NCBI GenBank assembly: GCA_964560875.1
Contig: CAZLMW010000088.1
Coordinates: 1-34,914, forward strand
Origin: CAZLMW01 sp964560875
GTDB lineage: Bacteria; Myxococcota_A; UBA9042
DNA length: 34,914 nt
Direction of reading: 5' to 3'
How positions within the stretch are numbered: the stretch's first letter is position 1; every line of letters starts with the position of its first letter. Positions 17,558 through 26,400 of the stretch are shown one piece after another. The translations under genes and the position numbers were made by a program. The notes under the pieces were generated by a model. The model did no database searches and was not told where the DNA came from. It was given only the letters and a program-made list of their open reading frames with translations.

Positions 17558-19579
17558 TCAGATGTCATTCGGACTGGCGATGTGGCCCTTGATCGCCGAC
17601 GCCGCGACCACCAACGGGCTTGCCAGGTACACGTTGCCTGGACCCGAACGTCCCGGGAAGTTTCGGTTGATCGCGCTGATCGTCACCTGGTCGGTGGACG
17701 TCGACACACCCGGACCGGCCCGAATGCACGCGCCGCATGACGGATCGATGACGTTGGCGCCGGCCTGCTCGAAGACGTCGAGATAGCCCTGGTCGACCGC
17801 ATACTGCTTGATGCGTTGGCTGCCGAATTGGATGTACAGCGACACGCCATCGGCGACCGTCATGCCCTTGGCGAGCGCGCGCTTGAGCACGGACGCGTAC
17901 AGGTCCATGTCGTGCATCTTGCCGCCGGTGCACGAGCCGCCGTAAGCGATGTCGACGGCGATCGGCTCGGGCGAAAGCTCGGTCAGGGGTACACCATTTC
18001 GCGGATCGCCCGGCGTCGCGACCATCATCGAAAGGTCCGCCAACGAGACGTGAAAGATCTCGTCGTAGGTCGCCCCACGATCCACGCGCAGGAGGCGTTC
18101 ACGCAGCGCTTCGACGTCGACCCCATCGCGCATCTTGGCGAGGTAGTCGAGCACCACATCGTCCGCTTCGATGATGCCGGTTGTCGCGCCGGCCTCGACC
18201 GCCATGTTCGTGAGTGTGGCGCGCTCGTCCATGGGCAGCGCCGCGATGCCGTCGCCACCGAACTCGAGCACCTTGCCGATCGCCTTTCCCTCGCGGAAGT
18301 AGGGCAGCGACATCGTGTAGAGCATCAGGTCCTTGGCGGTGATATTGGCCCGCGCTCGCCCGCTGACCTCAATGCGCACCGAGCTGGGGACCTTCACGCG
18401 GATGTCGCGCGTGTACCAGAGGTTGGCGATGTCGCTCGACCCGACACCGAACGCGAAACAGCCGAGCGCGCCGGCCGTGCACGTGTGCGAATCGGTGCCG
18501 ACGACGATATCGGCGGGCAGGGCGAGGTCTTCGAGCACGGCGTTATGGCAGATCGCCTCGCTGCCGCTGCCGTCTTCGGTCTCGTCGTACAGGCGGATGC
18601 CTTGTTCTTTGCAGAAGTTGCGCTGAATCGACGCGAGCGCGCCGGCCTTTTCGAGCAGCCCCATCTCGCGGTGCTTCTCGCTCATCACCTGCGGCAAGAA
18701 GGTGAGGTGGTCGCGAAACGCGTAGATGCTGGATGGGTCGGACACCTTGGCGTCGTCGCCGAGCGCGGACTTGAACGAGGCCTGCGCCATCGCGGTCGTG
18801 TAGTCATGCGAAAAACGGACGTTCGCGCGCACGAAGACGGCGTCGCCCGGCTGCACGGCCTCGACCCCGGCGGCCCCGGTCGTTGCGTCGGTGATGGCGT
18901 GGCGCGCGATGATCTTTTCAACGAGGTTGAGCGGACGTTTGGCCGTCGTGACAGCCGGGGGCACGAAATCGCCGGCGAGCCGCGCCTGGTTGAACTTGAA
19001 GAGGCCGCCGCGTCGCACGATCTCGCCCGCGACCGGGTCGAAGCCCTCGGTGAACTCGTCCAGGTCGATCGACTCGCCGGCCCGTATGCGCTCGATGAGG
19101 CCGAAGTCGGTCGACGTCAACAGGCCGATATTCTGGCAGTTGTTGCCGTAGATCTTCTCGATGTTCTTGGCGATGACGAGGCGAATGCCGGCGGCCTGCT
19201 CGGAAAACGGGGCGGTTTCGCGGCTGCTGCCACACCCCTTGGAACGCCCCGAGACGATGACGGAGAAGCCGCCGTTGCGCAGGTCCATGTGCTTGATGAC
19301 ACCGCCGCGAAGCCCGACCAAAGAGTAGTCGCCCAGGGTCTCGTCAAAGTGGAAGCACACCCAGCCGGGCGTGATTTCGTCGGTGCTGATGTTGTCGATG
19401 AGCGGCAGGCTTGGGTCCCACGGCAGGTCTTCGCCATCGAGCTGCCGCCGGATCAGGCCGGGATCGTCGTAGAGAAAGAGGATCCGGCCGCCGAACGTCA
19501 GCTGTCCGTCGGGCGCATCGGCGCGTAGTCCTGCGTTTGCGGCGGCGTTATGCGCTTGATCACCGGTGCGATCACCCAT
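17558..19579 (-). CDS. Single-chain aconitase-family dehydratase, LeuD-like swivel fused before LeuC-like domain (probable isopropylmalate isomerase)
   Basis: A 673-residue protein. Residues ~25-190 form the swivel (small-subunit) domain: 'DNISTDEITPGWV', 'SGRSKGCGSSRE' and 'IEKIYGNNCQNIGL' match LeuD-type proteins. From about 205 comes the catalytic Fe-S domain with 'GTDSHTCTAGALG' (~363), 'YGGSCTGGKMHDM' (~548) and 'DPSCGACIRAGPG' (~615). The last two blocks supply the three Cys ligands expected for the [4Fe-4S] cluster. LeuC and LeuD are usually separate chains; in single-chain aconitases the swivel lies at the C-terminus, so this order is reversed. The substrate loop reads 'GWVCFHFDETLG' rather than the YLVY or YLRT type used to tell isopropylmalate from homoaconitate enzymes, so the substrate is not proven. 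The leuB-type gene 78 bp upstream favours leucine synthesis. GGGAG lies 7 nt before the ATG. Confidence 0.82.
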   Translation of the reverse strand: MGDRTGDQAHNAAANAGLRADAPDGQLTFGGRILFLYDDPGLIRRQLDGEDLPWDPSLPLIDNISTDEITPGWVCFHFDETLGDYSLVGLRGGVIKHMDLRNGGFSVIVSGRSKGCGSSRETAPFSEQAAGIRLVIAKNIEKIYGNNCQNIGLLTSTDFGLIERIRAGESIDLDEFTEGFDPVAGEIVRRGGLFKFNQARLAGDFVPPAVTTAKRPLNLVEKIIARHAITDATTGAAGVEAVQPGDAVFVRANVRFSHDYTTAMAQASFKSALGDDAKVSDPSSIYAFRDHLTFLPQVMSEKHREMGLLEKAGALASIQRNFCKEQGIRLYDETEDGSGSEAICHNAVLEDLALPADIVVGTDSHTCTAGALGCFAFGVGSSDIANLWYTRDIRVKVPSSVRIEVSGRARANITAKDLMLYTMSLPYFREGKAIGKVLEFGGDGIAALPMDERATLTNMAVEAGATTGIIEADDVVLDYLAKMRDGVDVEALRERLLRVDRGATYDEIFHVSLADLSMMVATPGDPRNGVPLTELSPEPIAVDIAYGGSCTGGKMHDMDLYASVLKRALAKGMTVADGVSLYIQFGSQRIKQYAVDQGYLDVFEQAGANVIDPSCGACIRAGPGVSTSTDQVTISAINRNFPGRSGPGNVYLASPLVVAASAIKGHIASPNDI

Positions 19580-19586
19580 GGGGCGG

Positions 19587-19591
19587 CTCCC
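19587..19591 (-). promoter_or_regulatory. Ribosome binding site of the fused isomerase gene
   Basis: GGGAG on the minus strand, 7 nt before the ATG at 19579. It supports an N-terminus about 25 residues ahead of the first swivel-domain strand. Confidence 0.6.
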
Positions 19592-19657
19592 ATCGCGCGG
19601 GACGGAGAGGTCGTCGTGCGCGTTATCTGGTGCAGGGGCGCAACGGCCCGAAAAGGC

Positions 19658-20722
19658 TCAGGCCTGCGCCAAAGAGCCGCAAATGTAGGTGCCGACGTCG
19701 GCGGTCGCAAGCGTTCCCCCAAGGTCTGGCGTAGTGTGGCGGCCCAGTACCGCGTTCTTGCACGCGCTCGACACGGCATCGGCGGCGTCGTTGTGACCGA
19801 AATCACGCAGCAACATCGCGACGGAGAGGATGGCGGCGAGCGGGTTTGCCTTGCCGGTTCCGACAATATCGGGCGCAGATCCGTGCACGGGCTCGTACAG
19901 CGCGTGCACACCGGGATGAACCGAAGCGCTTGGTGCCAGGCCGAGGCCACCGACGAGTGCGGCTGCAAGGTCACTCAGGATATCGCCCATCACGTTGTCG
20001 GCGACGACGATGTCAAAATCGTGGGGGTGCGTGACCATGCGCATGGCGGCGACGTCGGCGTAGAGCGTGCGGGCCTCGACGTCGGGGTATTCGTCATTGA
20101 TTGCGGCCAGGGTGCGCCGCCACAACCCGTGGGCGTCTTCGATGGCGTTGGCCTTGTCACACAGGGTGAAGAATCCCTTGCGCTGCCGGGCCAACTCGAA
20201 GGCGTAGCGGAGCAGTCGTTCGCATGCCATGCGGGTTGAAATCATCACAGTTTGCGCGACCTCATGAGGCGTTCCGGGGCGCAATGTGCCGCCGATTCCC
20301 GCGTAAACGGACTCGGTGTTCTCGCGCACGATCACCATGTCGATGTCGTCGGGACCGCGACCCTTGAGCGGGCAGAAGCGCTCCTCGATCAGCTGCACCG
20401 GCCGCACATTGGCGTACAGATCGAGGCGCTGACGCAGGCCGAGGAGGATGTCGCGCGCGTGCACTTGCTTGGGAACACGGGGATCGCCGAAAGCGCCAAG
20501 CAAGATGGCGTCAAAGTCGTCGCGCAGGTGCTCAAAGACGTCCTGCGGCATCGTATCGCCCGTGCGCAGGTAACGTTCGGCGCCGAGATCGAAGGATTTT
20601 GTGGTCACCGAGATCCCGAAACGCTCACAGGCGGCGTGCAGCACGCGGGTTGCTTCGGTGGTCACCTCGGGGCCGATGCCGTCGCCGGGCAAAAGCGCAA
20701 TGCGGTGCGTGACAGAATCCAT
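19658..20722 (-). CDS. leuB: 3-isopropylmalate dehydrogenase-type beta-decarboxylating dehydrogenase
   Basis: A 354-residue protein of the usual size for the family, which oxidises and decarboxylates (2R,3S)-3-isopropylmalate with NAD+ in leucine synthesis. Visible motifs are 'LLPGDGIGPEV' at the N-terminus, 'RLDLYANVRPVQL' (~105, substrate Arg), 'VRENTESVYAG' (~134), 'DNVMGDILSDLAAALVGG' (~244, metal-binding Asp pair) and 'EPVHGSAPDIVGTGKANP' (~277, NAD-binding loop). The segments 'GTPHEVA' and 'GAFGDPRVP' resemble the actinobacterial/myxobacterial LeuB subtype rather than the E. coli one. Homoisocitrate and tartrate dehydrogenases share much of this, so the substrate is a family-level inference supported by the isomerase gene 78 bp downstream. 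GGAGA lies 7 nt before the ATG. Confidence 0.8.
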   Translation of the reverse strand: MDSVTHRIALLPGDGIGPEVTTEATRVLHAACERFGISVTTKSFDLGAERYLRTGDTMPQDVFEHLRDDFDAILLGAFGDPRVPKQVHARDILLGLRQRLDLYANVRPVQLIEERFCPLKGRGPDDIDMVIVRENTESVYAGIGGTLRPGTPHEVAQTVMISTRMACERLLRYAFELARQRKGFFTLCDKANAIEDAHGLWRRTLAAINDEYPDVEARTLYADVAAMRMVTHPHDFDIVVADNVMGDILSDLAAALVGGLGLAPSASVHPGVHALYEPVHGSAPDIVGTGKANPLAAILSVAMLLRDFGHNDAADAVSSACKNAVLGRHTTPDLGGTLATADVGTYICGSLAQA

Positions 20723-20729
20723 GGCGTTG

Positions 20730-20734
20730 TCTCC
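20730..20734 (-). promoter_or_regulatory. Ribosome binding site of the leuB-type gene
   Basis: GGAGA on the minus strand, 7 nt upstream of the ATG at 20722, confirming the start. Confidence 0.6.
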
Positions 20735-20773
20735 GCGCCGACCATGCAGCGCGCTTGCGGGAGGGGCCGCAGT

Positions 20774-21397
20774 TCAATCGAAGAGGAAGATGAAGCCAAG
20801 CCCGCCGGAAAACCCGCCGCGAAAGAGGCTGACCTTCACAGCGTCCTTGCCGCCGGTGAGCGGGTTGCCGTCTTTGCCTTCGATCGCGCCGACGATGCCC
20901 ACGGAGCCGGACAGCGCGAATTGATCGGCGAGGAAGAAGACGGCGCGGATCGGGATCTCGAACGCAAATCCGACCTGAGTTGTCGTGTTTTGGGCGGTGC
21001 TGGATGGCTTGTAGGCGCCCACAATCGCGCGCAGCCCCACGGAGAGGTTCGCGCGGGGCGATCGGAACGATGCGTAGTGCCCGCCGATCGACGCAAACGC
21101 GGCCCATGTTGTGGTGCCGGAGCTGGGGAACACCGACCGCGCTCCGAGCACGAGTTCGACGTCCAGGTCGCCCACAAATCGCCGCAGTGAGAGGCCAGAT
21201 GCGGGGATCGCGATCGCGCTTCGGTCCGGGTCGGTCGGGTCGATGACGCCGGTCAAGGTCTCTTCGAAGCCGATGCCCCACTTGCCGTCGAGCGTTACGG
21301 CGTGGGCGCCGCTGCAAGACAAAAAGATCGCCAAGAACGCAACGAAAGCTGCGATGCTGGCGGTTTTCCTGACGGCAATGGGATGGCAACCGGGCAT
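20774..21397 (-). CDS. Predicted outer-membrane beta-barrel protein
   Basis: A 207-residue protein from the ATG at 21397; an ATG ten codons upstream (21427) in the same frame is possible. The N-terminus has a basic segment and a long hydrophobic core ('IAAFVAFLAIFL') ending 'SGAHA', a likely signal peptide cleaved before 'VTLDGKWGIGFEE'. The mature part alternates polar and hydrophobic residues in short Gly-rich strands ('SIGGHYASFRSPRANLSVGL', 'VGFAFEIPIRAVFFL', 'GFSGGLGFIFLF'), as in small 8-10-stranded barrels, and it ends in aromatic residues. No specific family was recognised. It sits between argB (63 bp) and leuB (51 bp) in the same orientation, an odd place for an envelope protein among biosynthetic genes. 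The function is unknown. Confidence 0.72.
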   Translation of the reverse strand: MPGCHPIAVRKTASIAAFVAFLAIFLSCSGAHAVTLDGKWGIGFEETLTGVIDPTDPDRSAIAIPASGLSLRRFVGDLDVELVLGARSVFPSSGTTTWAAFASIGGHYASFRSPRANLSVGLRAIVGAYKPSSTAQNTTTQVGFAFEIPIRAVFFLADQFALSGSVGIVGAIEGKDGNPLTGGKDAVKVSLFRGGFSGGLGFIFLFD

Positions 21398-21460
21398 GAC
21401 GCGGCATAGTCGCGCGCTGGGATCCAAACGGCAACCGGAGCTGGGCGGCCCAAAACCGCG

Positions 21461-22279
21461 TCAGTCCGCGTGGATGCGCGTGCGCTGTGCTGGTTCGCCG
21501 TGGAGCGCGGAGCTGACCGGCTGGTCGGTATCTCGGCCGACGATCCACGCGCTGAGCTTGTTGGCGCGAACGAGCTGCCCGATCTCGTCGAGCTTCGCGA
21601 TCATTCCGCCGCGCACACTGCCGCTGTCGATGAGGCCCGGGATGTCCGACTCGTGGATGCTGGCGATATGGCTGGATGGATCGTCGATGTCGGCGAAGAC
21701 GCCGCGAACGTCCGCTACGTAGACCACGTCCGAAAGCGGCAATGAGCCCGCGATCGATCGCACGAGCGTGTCCGCGTTCAGGTTGAGCAGCTGACCATCG
21801 GCGTCGGCGACGAGGGAGGACAGGACGGGCACGAATCCGGCGTCCCACAGGGTCGTAATCGGCTTGGGATCGACCTTGGCGACGTCCGCAACGAAGCCGA
21901 AATCGACGGCATGATCGGCGCCGGGGACCTTTCGCGGTGGCCGTTTGACCGCGGTCACGAAGCGGCCCGAAGCAGCACACATCGCGATGGCCGGCAACCC
22001 CGCACCGAGCGCCGACGCCATCAGGTCGGTGTTGATTCGCCCAGCGAGCACCATTTGCACGACTTCGAGCATCGCTGCGTCGGTCACGCGACGGCCGCCG
22101 ACGAACGTCGGTTGAATCCCGAGCGAACGAGCAACCGCGGTCATCTGCGGTCCGCCGCCGTGCACGACGATCACGCGACTTCCAGCGTCGTGGAGCCGCG
22201 CAAGATCGCGCATCAGGCGGGTACGGTCGGCAGGATCGTCGATCGCCGCGCCGCCGTATTTCACGAGCACACAAGACAT
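21461..22279 (-). CDS. argB: Acetylglutamate kinase
   Basis: A 272-residue amino-acid kinase that phosphorylates N-acetylglutamate, the second step of arginine synthesis. The N-terminal 'VLVKYGGAAI' carries the catalytic Lys, 'VIVVHGGGPQM' is the Gly-rich phosphate loop, 'GRRVTD' is the acetylglutamate-binding Arg segment, 'LNLNADTLVRSIAGSL' is the conserved Asn/Asp block, and 'SGSVRGGMIAKLDEI' is the nucleotide-site Lys segment. 'GRRVTDAAMLEVVQMVLAGRIN' is ArgB-like rather than like the lysine-pathway homologue LysZ. It lacks the N-terminal helix that builds the arginine-inhibited hexamer, as E. coli ArgB does, so it may be a feedback-insensitive dimer (inference). It lies 15 bp after argC and is surely co-transcribed with it. 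Confidence 0.88.
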   Translation of the reverse strand: MSCVLVKYGGAAIDDPADRTRLMRDLARLHDAGSRVIVVHGGGPQMTAVARSLGIQPTFVGGRRVTDAAMLEVVQMVLAGRINTDLMASALGAGLPAIAMCAASGRFVTAVKRPPRKVPGADHAVDFGFVADVAKVDPKPITTLWDAGFVPVLSSLVADADGQLLNLNADTLVRSIAGSLPLSDVVYVADVRGVFADIDDPSSHIASIHESDIPGLIDSGSVRGGMIAKLDEIGQLVRANKLSAWIVGRDTDQPVSSALHGEPAQRTRIHAD

Positions 22280-22294
22280 GACGGAACTCTGCAG

Positions 22295-23347
22295 CTACGG
22301 CCAGAGCGACGGGGCGCGCAGACCGGTCGTTTCGTCGAGGTCGAGCGCGAGGTTCATCGACTGAACCGCTTGCCCGGCGCCGCCCTTGACGAGGTTGTCG
22401 AGCGCGCTGTGCACAACCACAGTTCGCTTGCCGTCGACGACCAGGTCGCCCGGTGCGACACCGACATCGCAATACATGCTGCCGGCGATCGCGCCCACCT
22501 CGGGCAGACGGCCTTCGATCGTGCGGACGAAGGGCTCATCGGCGTAGGATTCGCGGAGTACGTCGCGCAGAGAATCGGGGGAGTGCTCGGCCGCCACGTC
22601 AAAGAAACACGTCGTCAGGATGCCGCGGACAATCGGCGCAGAGACGGGCACGAAATCGAGGACAGCTTCGGGCGCACCGGCGGCGATGAGGTTCTGTTGG
22701 ATCTCGGGCGTGTGCTGGTGAACGAGCGGTTTGTAGGGGCGCATCGTGCCCGCGCGGAGCGGGTGATGGGTCGTCATGCTGGGATTGGCGCCCGATCCGG
22801 ACGAACCGGTCATCGCCGCAACCCGAACACGTCCGGACAGGAGTCCTGCGCGCGCCCAGGGCAGCAATGCGAGCGTGATCGCGGTGGCAAAACAGCCGGG
22901 ACTCGCGATCCGATCGGCGCCGCGCAGTTTGTCGCGGAACAGCTCGGGCAAACCGTAGACGAAGCTGCCGAGGCGGTCGGGGAGGGGGTGTTCGACGCCG
23001 TAGTACGCGGCATACGCGCCGGCATCGAGCAGCCGCATGTCGCCCGATAGATCGATGACTTTGCAGCCGAGATCGGCGTAGCGGCACGCGAGTCGCCCGG
23101 AGACGCGATGGGGCAGGCCGAGAAAAACAAGCTCCGCGTCCTTGGCGACCACTTCCGGCTCGAGGTCCTCGACGACCAGGTCTGTCATCCCGCTGAGCGA
23201 CAGGACGACACCGTCGATGCGCTTGCCGATGTGGTCCTTGGCGACGATCCGCGTGACTTCGACGGCGGGATGAACCAGCAGGTGACGCAACAGCTCAGCG
23301 CCGCCATATCCGGTCGCGCCGATCACGGCGACTTGGGTCTTGCTCAT
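22295..23347 (-). CDS. argC: N-acetyl-gamma-glutamyl-phosphate reductase
   Basis: A 350-residue NADPH-dependent reductase that converts N-acetylglutamyl phosphate to the semialdehyde, the step after ArgB. 'VAVIGATGYGGAELLRHL' is the Rossmann dinucleotide loop, 'VIDLSGDMRL' and 'FVYGLPELFR' are family blocks, and 'ASPGCFATA' carries the catalytic Cys152. 'VHQHTPEI' (~213) supplies the active-site His, and 'VHSALDNLVKGGAGQAVQSMN' is the conserved C-terminal block. The stretch 'TTHHPLRAGTMRPYK' resembles LysY and the non-enterobacterial ArgC subtype, so a LysW-linked pathway cannot be excluded from this gene alone. No lysW or lysX is in view. The ATG at 23347 is chosen over an upstream in-frame ATG because AGGA lies 6 nt before it. 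Confidence 0.88.
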   Translation of the reverse strand: MSKTQVAVIGATGYGGAELLRHLLVHPAVEVTRIVAKDHIGKRIDGVVLSLSGMTDLVVEDLEPEVVAKDAELVFLGLPHRVSGRLACRYADLGCKVIDLSGDMRLLDAGAYAAYYGVEHPLPDRLGSFVYGLPELFRDKLRGADRIASPGCFATAITLALLPWARAGLLSGRVRVAAMTGSSGSGANPSMTTHHPLRAGTMRPYKPLVHQHTPEIQQNLIAAGAPEAVLDFVPVSAPIVRGILTTCFFDVAAEHSPDSLRDVLRESYADEPFVRTIEGRLPEVGAIAGSMYCDVGVAPGDLVVDGKRTVVVHSALDNLVKGGAGQAVQSMNLALDLDETTGLRAPSLWP

Positions 23348-23353
23348 GGGGAA

Positions 23354-23357
23354 TCCT
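23354..23357 (-). promoter_or_regulatory. Ribosome binding site of argC
   Basis: AGGA on the minus strand, 6 nt before the ATG at 23347. It decides between this start and the in-frame ATG seven codons upstream. Confidence 0.6.
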
Positions 23358-23407
23358 GCAGTGGGCAACGCCGCGCCAAATTCGCGTGGAGTCGCCGATT
23401 GGGCGGG

Positions 23408-26400
23408 CTAGACTTCGCTGAGAAGCGCGATGGCGTCCTTGTTGTCGGCCTGCAGGGCCAGCGCCTTGTTGATCGCGGCGCGCGCCTGGGCACGTTTGGA
23501 CTGCGCCAACCAGCAGCGAGCGACTCCGACGTAGGCCGCCGCGCGATCGGAAGCTTCGGCCTTGCGGGCGGGCAGGCGCGCGACCTTCTCGAACTCGGTC
23601 ATGGCGCGCTGCGGGTTGCCGCTGTCGAGGTAGGTGGTGCCCAGCCCCAGCGTCGCCGGGATGTGGCCCTTGTTGGCCTGCAAGGCGGTCCGGAAGAAGC
23701 GCTGCGCCTGTTTGTGCTGCCCGAGCACGACATACATCTCGCCGGCGAGCGTCGCAGCGGTGGGAAGCTCGTCGCGTTTGCGTTCGCGACGCAGCTGGTC
23801 GACGACCCAATGCTGCATTTCCGCGGCTCGCTCCGTCGCACCATCAGCGTGCAGGAGGCCCGCGAGCTGCGCGTTGACAGCCATCGTGTTGCGGTCGATC
23901 TCGTAGGCCTGCTCCAGCGTGGCTGTACCGGCTTCGGTTTGCCCCAACTCGAGCTGTACGCCGCCAATCTCGGCCAGGATCGGCACCTTGGACGGCGCAT
24001 CATCCACCGCGCTGAGCCACTTGCGGAGCGTCTCAACCAGCGCCTCGTGGCTGCCACGATCGCGGAAGATATCGGCCAGTTTCCGCTGAATATCGTAGCG
24101 TTTCGCGTCGAGCTTGAGGATGCGCTGATAGGCCGTGATGGCGCGCGCCTGCCGGTCGAGCTTGTTGAGGTAGAGGTCGGCGACCTGTTCGAGCAGCTTG
24201 GCTTGTTCGCCGGGGTCGCTCGTCTCCTTGATGACGCTCTCGAGGCCCTGGGCGGCCGTCTCCGGGTCCTCGCTGGAGGCGTGAACCAAGCCCTCGAAGT
24301 GCTTGATGAGCGCGCCGTTGTCCGTCACTTCCCGCAGCCGGTCCAGCCACTTGCTTGCGTCGCCGCCGTGATCGAGCGCCATCTTCGTGAGCTTCTCGAG
24401 CAGCTGCGCCCGTTCGGCCTTGCCAACACCGCGCTGCAGTCGCCGCTTGGCCACGTCCTCGAAGCCCTCGGAGTCGCCGTGTTTCTCGCACAGCAGCAGC
24501 AGGTCCTCGTCGATCGCCTCGTTGTCCTGGTCGCCTTCGCGCGCCTTTTCGAGGACAGCCCTCGCCTGTTCACCGCGACCAGCCTCGCTATACAAGGCCG
24601 CGAGTTTGCGCAGGACACGGGTTCGCGGCGCACCTTCGTCGACACCCGAACTCCTGTGCTGATAGAGCCGCTGGAGCTTGGACGAGTTGCCGACGAGGCG
24701 GGTCTCAAGCCACTTGAACGCTTCGTCGGAGCCGGGATCGAGATCGAACGCCTGGACGAACAGTTTCTCGGCGCGATCCGGCTGCTCGAGGCGTGTCGCG
24801 TAGAGGTGGCCGGCTTCGGTCAACGCGCGCGACTTCTCGTGCTTCTCGTCGTGCGAATCCGCGAGTTTCTGGAGCGCATCGGCCAGCTTCCGCGGGTTGC
24901 GCGTGACGCGGAGCAACTCGACCAGGTTGATGATGTGGTCGTGGTCATCGGGCTCGATGGCGACGAGCTGCTCGAACGTCTCGATGGCGACGTCGTTGCG
25001 GTTGGTGGCCTGCGCGATGCCGCCCAACCGATGCAGGATGCTGATCTCGTCGGCGCTGTCCTTGGCGTGTTTGACCCGCGCTTCGAGCAGCGCGATCAGC
25101 TCGTCCCACCGGTCTTCGCTTTCGTAGATCGCGTCCAAACCATCGTAGGCGCCGGCGTGCGTCGGCTCGTTTTCAAGCAGGGAGCGCCACAGCTCTTCGG
25201 CCTTCCGCGGCTCGTTGCGTTCCTGGAAGTAGTGGTCGGCGGCGCTGGCCAGGACGTCGGAGCGGTCGTCTGCCGGCAGGCTGCCGTTGAGCGCAAGGTC
25301 GTACAGGCGCGCGGGCGTTTCGGCGCTGGCGTGGTCCCGGGCGAGCTTCAAGGAACGTTCGAGCAGGCGCGCCGACGGCTCCATCTGCAGCGCGGTCGTC
25401 AGGCTGTCGAGCGCGTCCTTGGGCGCGTCGAGGTGGGTCAGTTGCACGTCCGCGAGAGAGTGAATCGCCTTGAGTGCGCTGCGGCCCTTCGTGTCGCTGA
25501 CGATGCGTCGCAGGACGTCCGCAAGCTCGCCCCATCGTTCGGAGTTGCGGTACGCGGTCTCAAGCAATGCCAGCGCCGCGCGTCGATGGGTGACGTCTTC
25601 GGTGAGCTGTTCGGCTACGAGGAGCGCATCGTCGCGGTTTGGATCCCGCCGCAACACCGTGCGAACCGTGCTGAGCGCCTCGCGTGAACGCCCCAACTCT
25701 TCGTGACAGAGCACCGCAAGCTCGACGGAGAGGTCCGCGATGTCGGGTCCGCCCTGGATGACAGCCCGTTCGAGGTCTGCCGAAAGCTGCTCGGCATCTG
25801 CCGCGGCACGACGCATCGCGAGCACCATGTCGCGGGCGTCGAAGTTTTCCGGGTCGGCGTCCCAAATGCGTGTCCACAGGTCGGCGGCGCGAACCGGGTC
25901 TTCGATATCGTCGAGCGCGACGGCGGCCCCGCGCGCGACCGCGGCTTGTGCGATGTCCCCTGTCAGCGTGCCGTCGGCGACCTGGGACTCGATGGCGGCG
26001 AGCCACTCTTCGATGGCGTTATGCTCCGTCGCCAAGCCGTGGGACGTCTCGAGCAGAGCGTCCGCGTCGTCGCTTGACGCGAGCGCGCCGGTCAACAGGG
26101 CGATGCCTTCAGCCGGCTCGCCGAGGTTGTTGGCCATGGACGTTGCGAGGGCGACCAGGGCAGGTCCGCGTTCGGCTGCTGGCTGGTGTTCGATGGCAGC
26201 GCGGGCGAGATCGGCGGCGGCCCGGTGTTGGCCGGCGTCGCGGAGCATCGGTACGGCCGCATCGGACACGGCCTTGGCGCTCTCGGCATCCACGCAGCGC
26301 GTGAGCAGCAGCTGCTGACTGTCTTCGTCGGTCGCGTCGAGGCCGAGCAGGGCGACGTAGGCGTCGACACCCAGGAGCGCCTCCGCGTCCCGTCCACCGA

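Noticed and set aside
17816..19528. 570-codon open frame on + opposite the fused isomerase gene
   Set aside because: The minus strand carries all Fe-S and swivel motifs. The plus frame is Arg/Asp/Val-rich without any motif, as expected for an antisense shadow in GC-rich DNA.
20625..22472. 615-codon Arg-rich open frame on - spanning parts of leuB, the barrel gene and argB
   Set aside because: It overlaps three better-supported genes on the same strand and its composition is that of an out-of-frame translation.
23108..25687. 859-codon open frame on + across argC and the TPR 3' end
   Set aside because: It crosses two genes with clear function on the other strand and shows no family motif.
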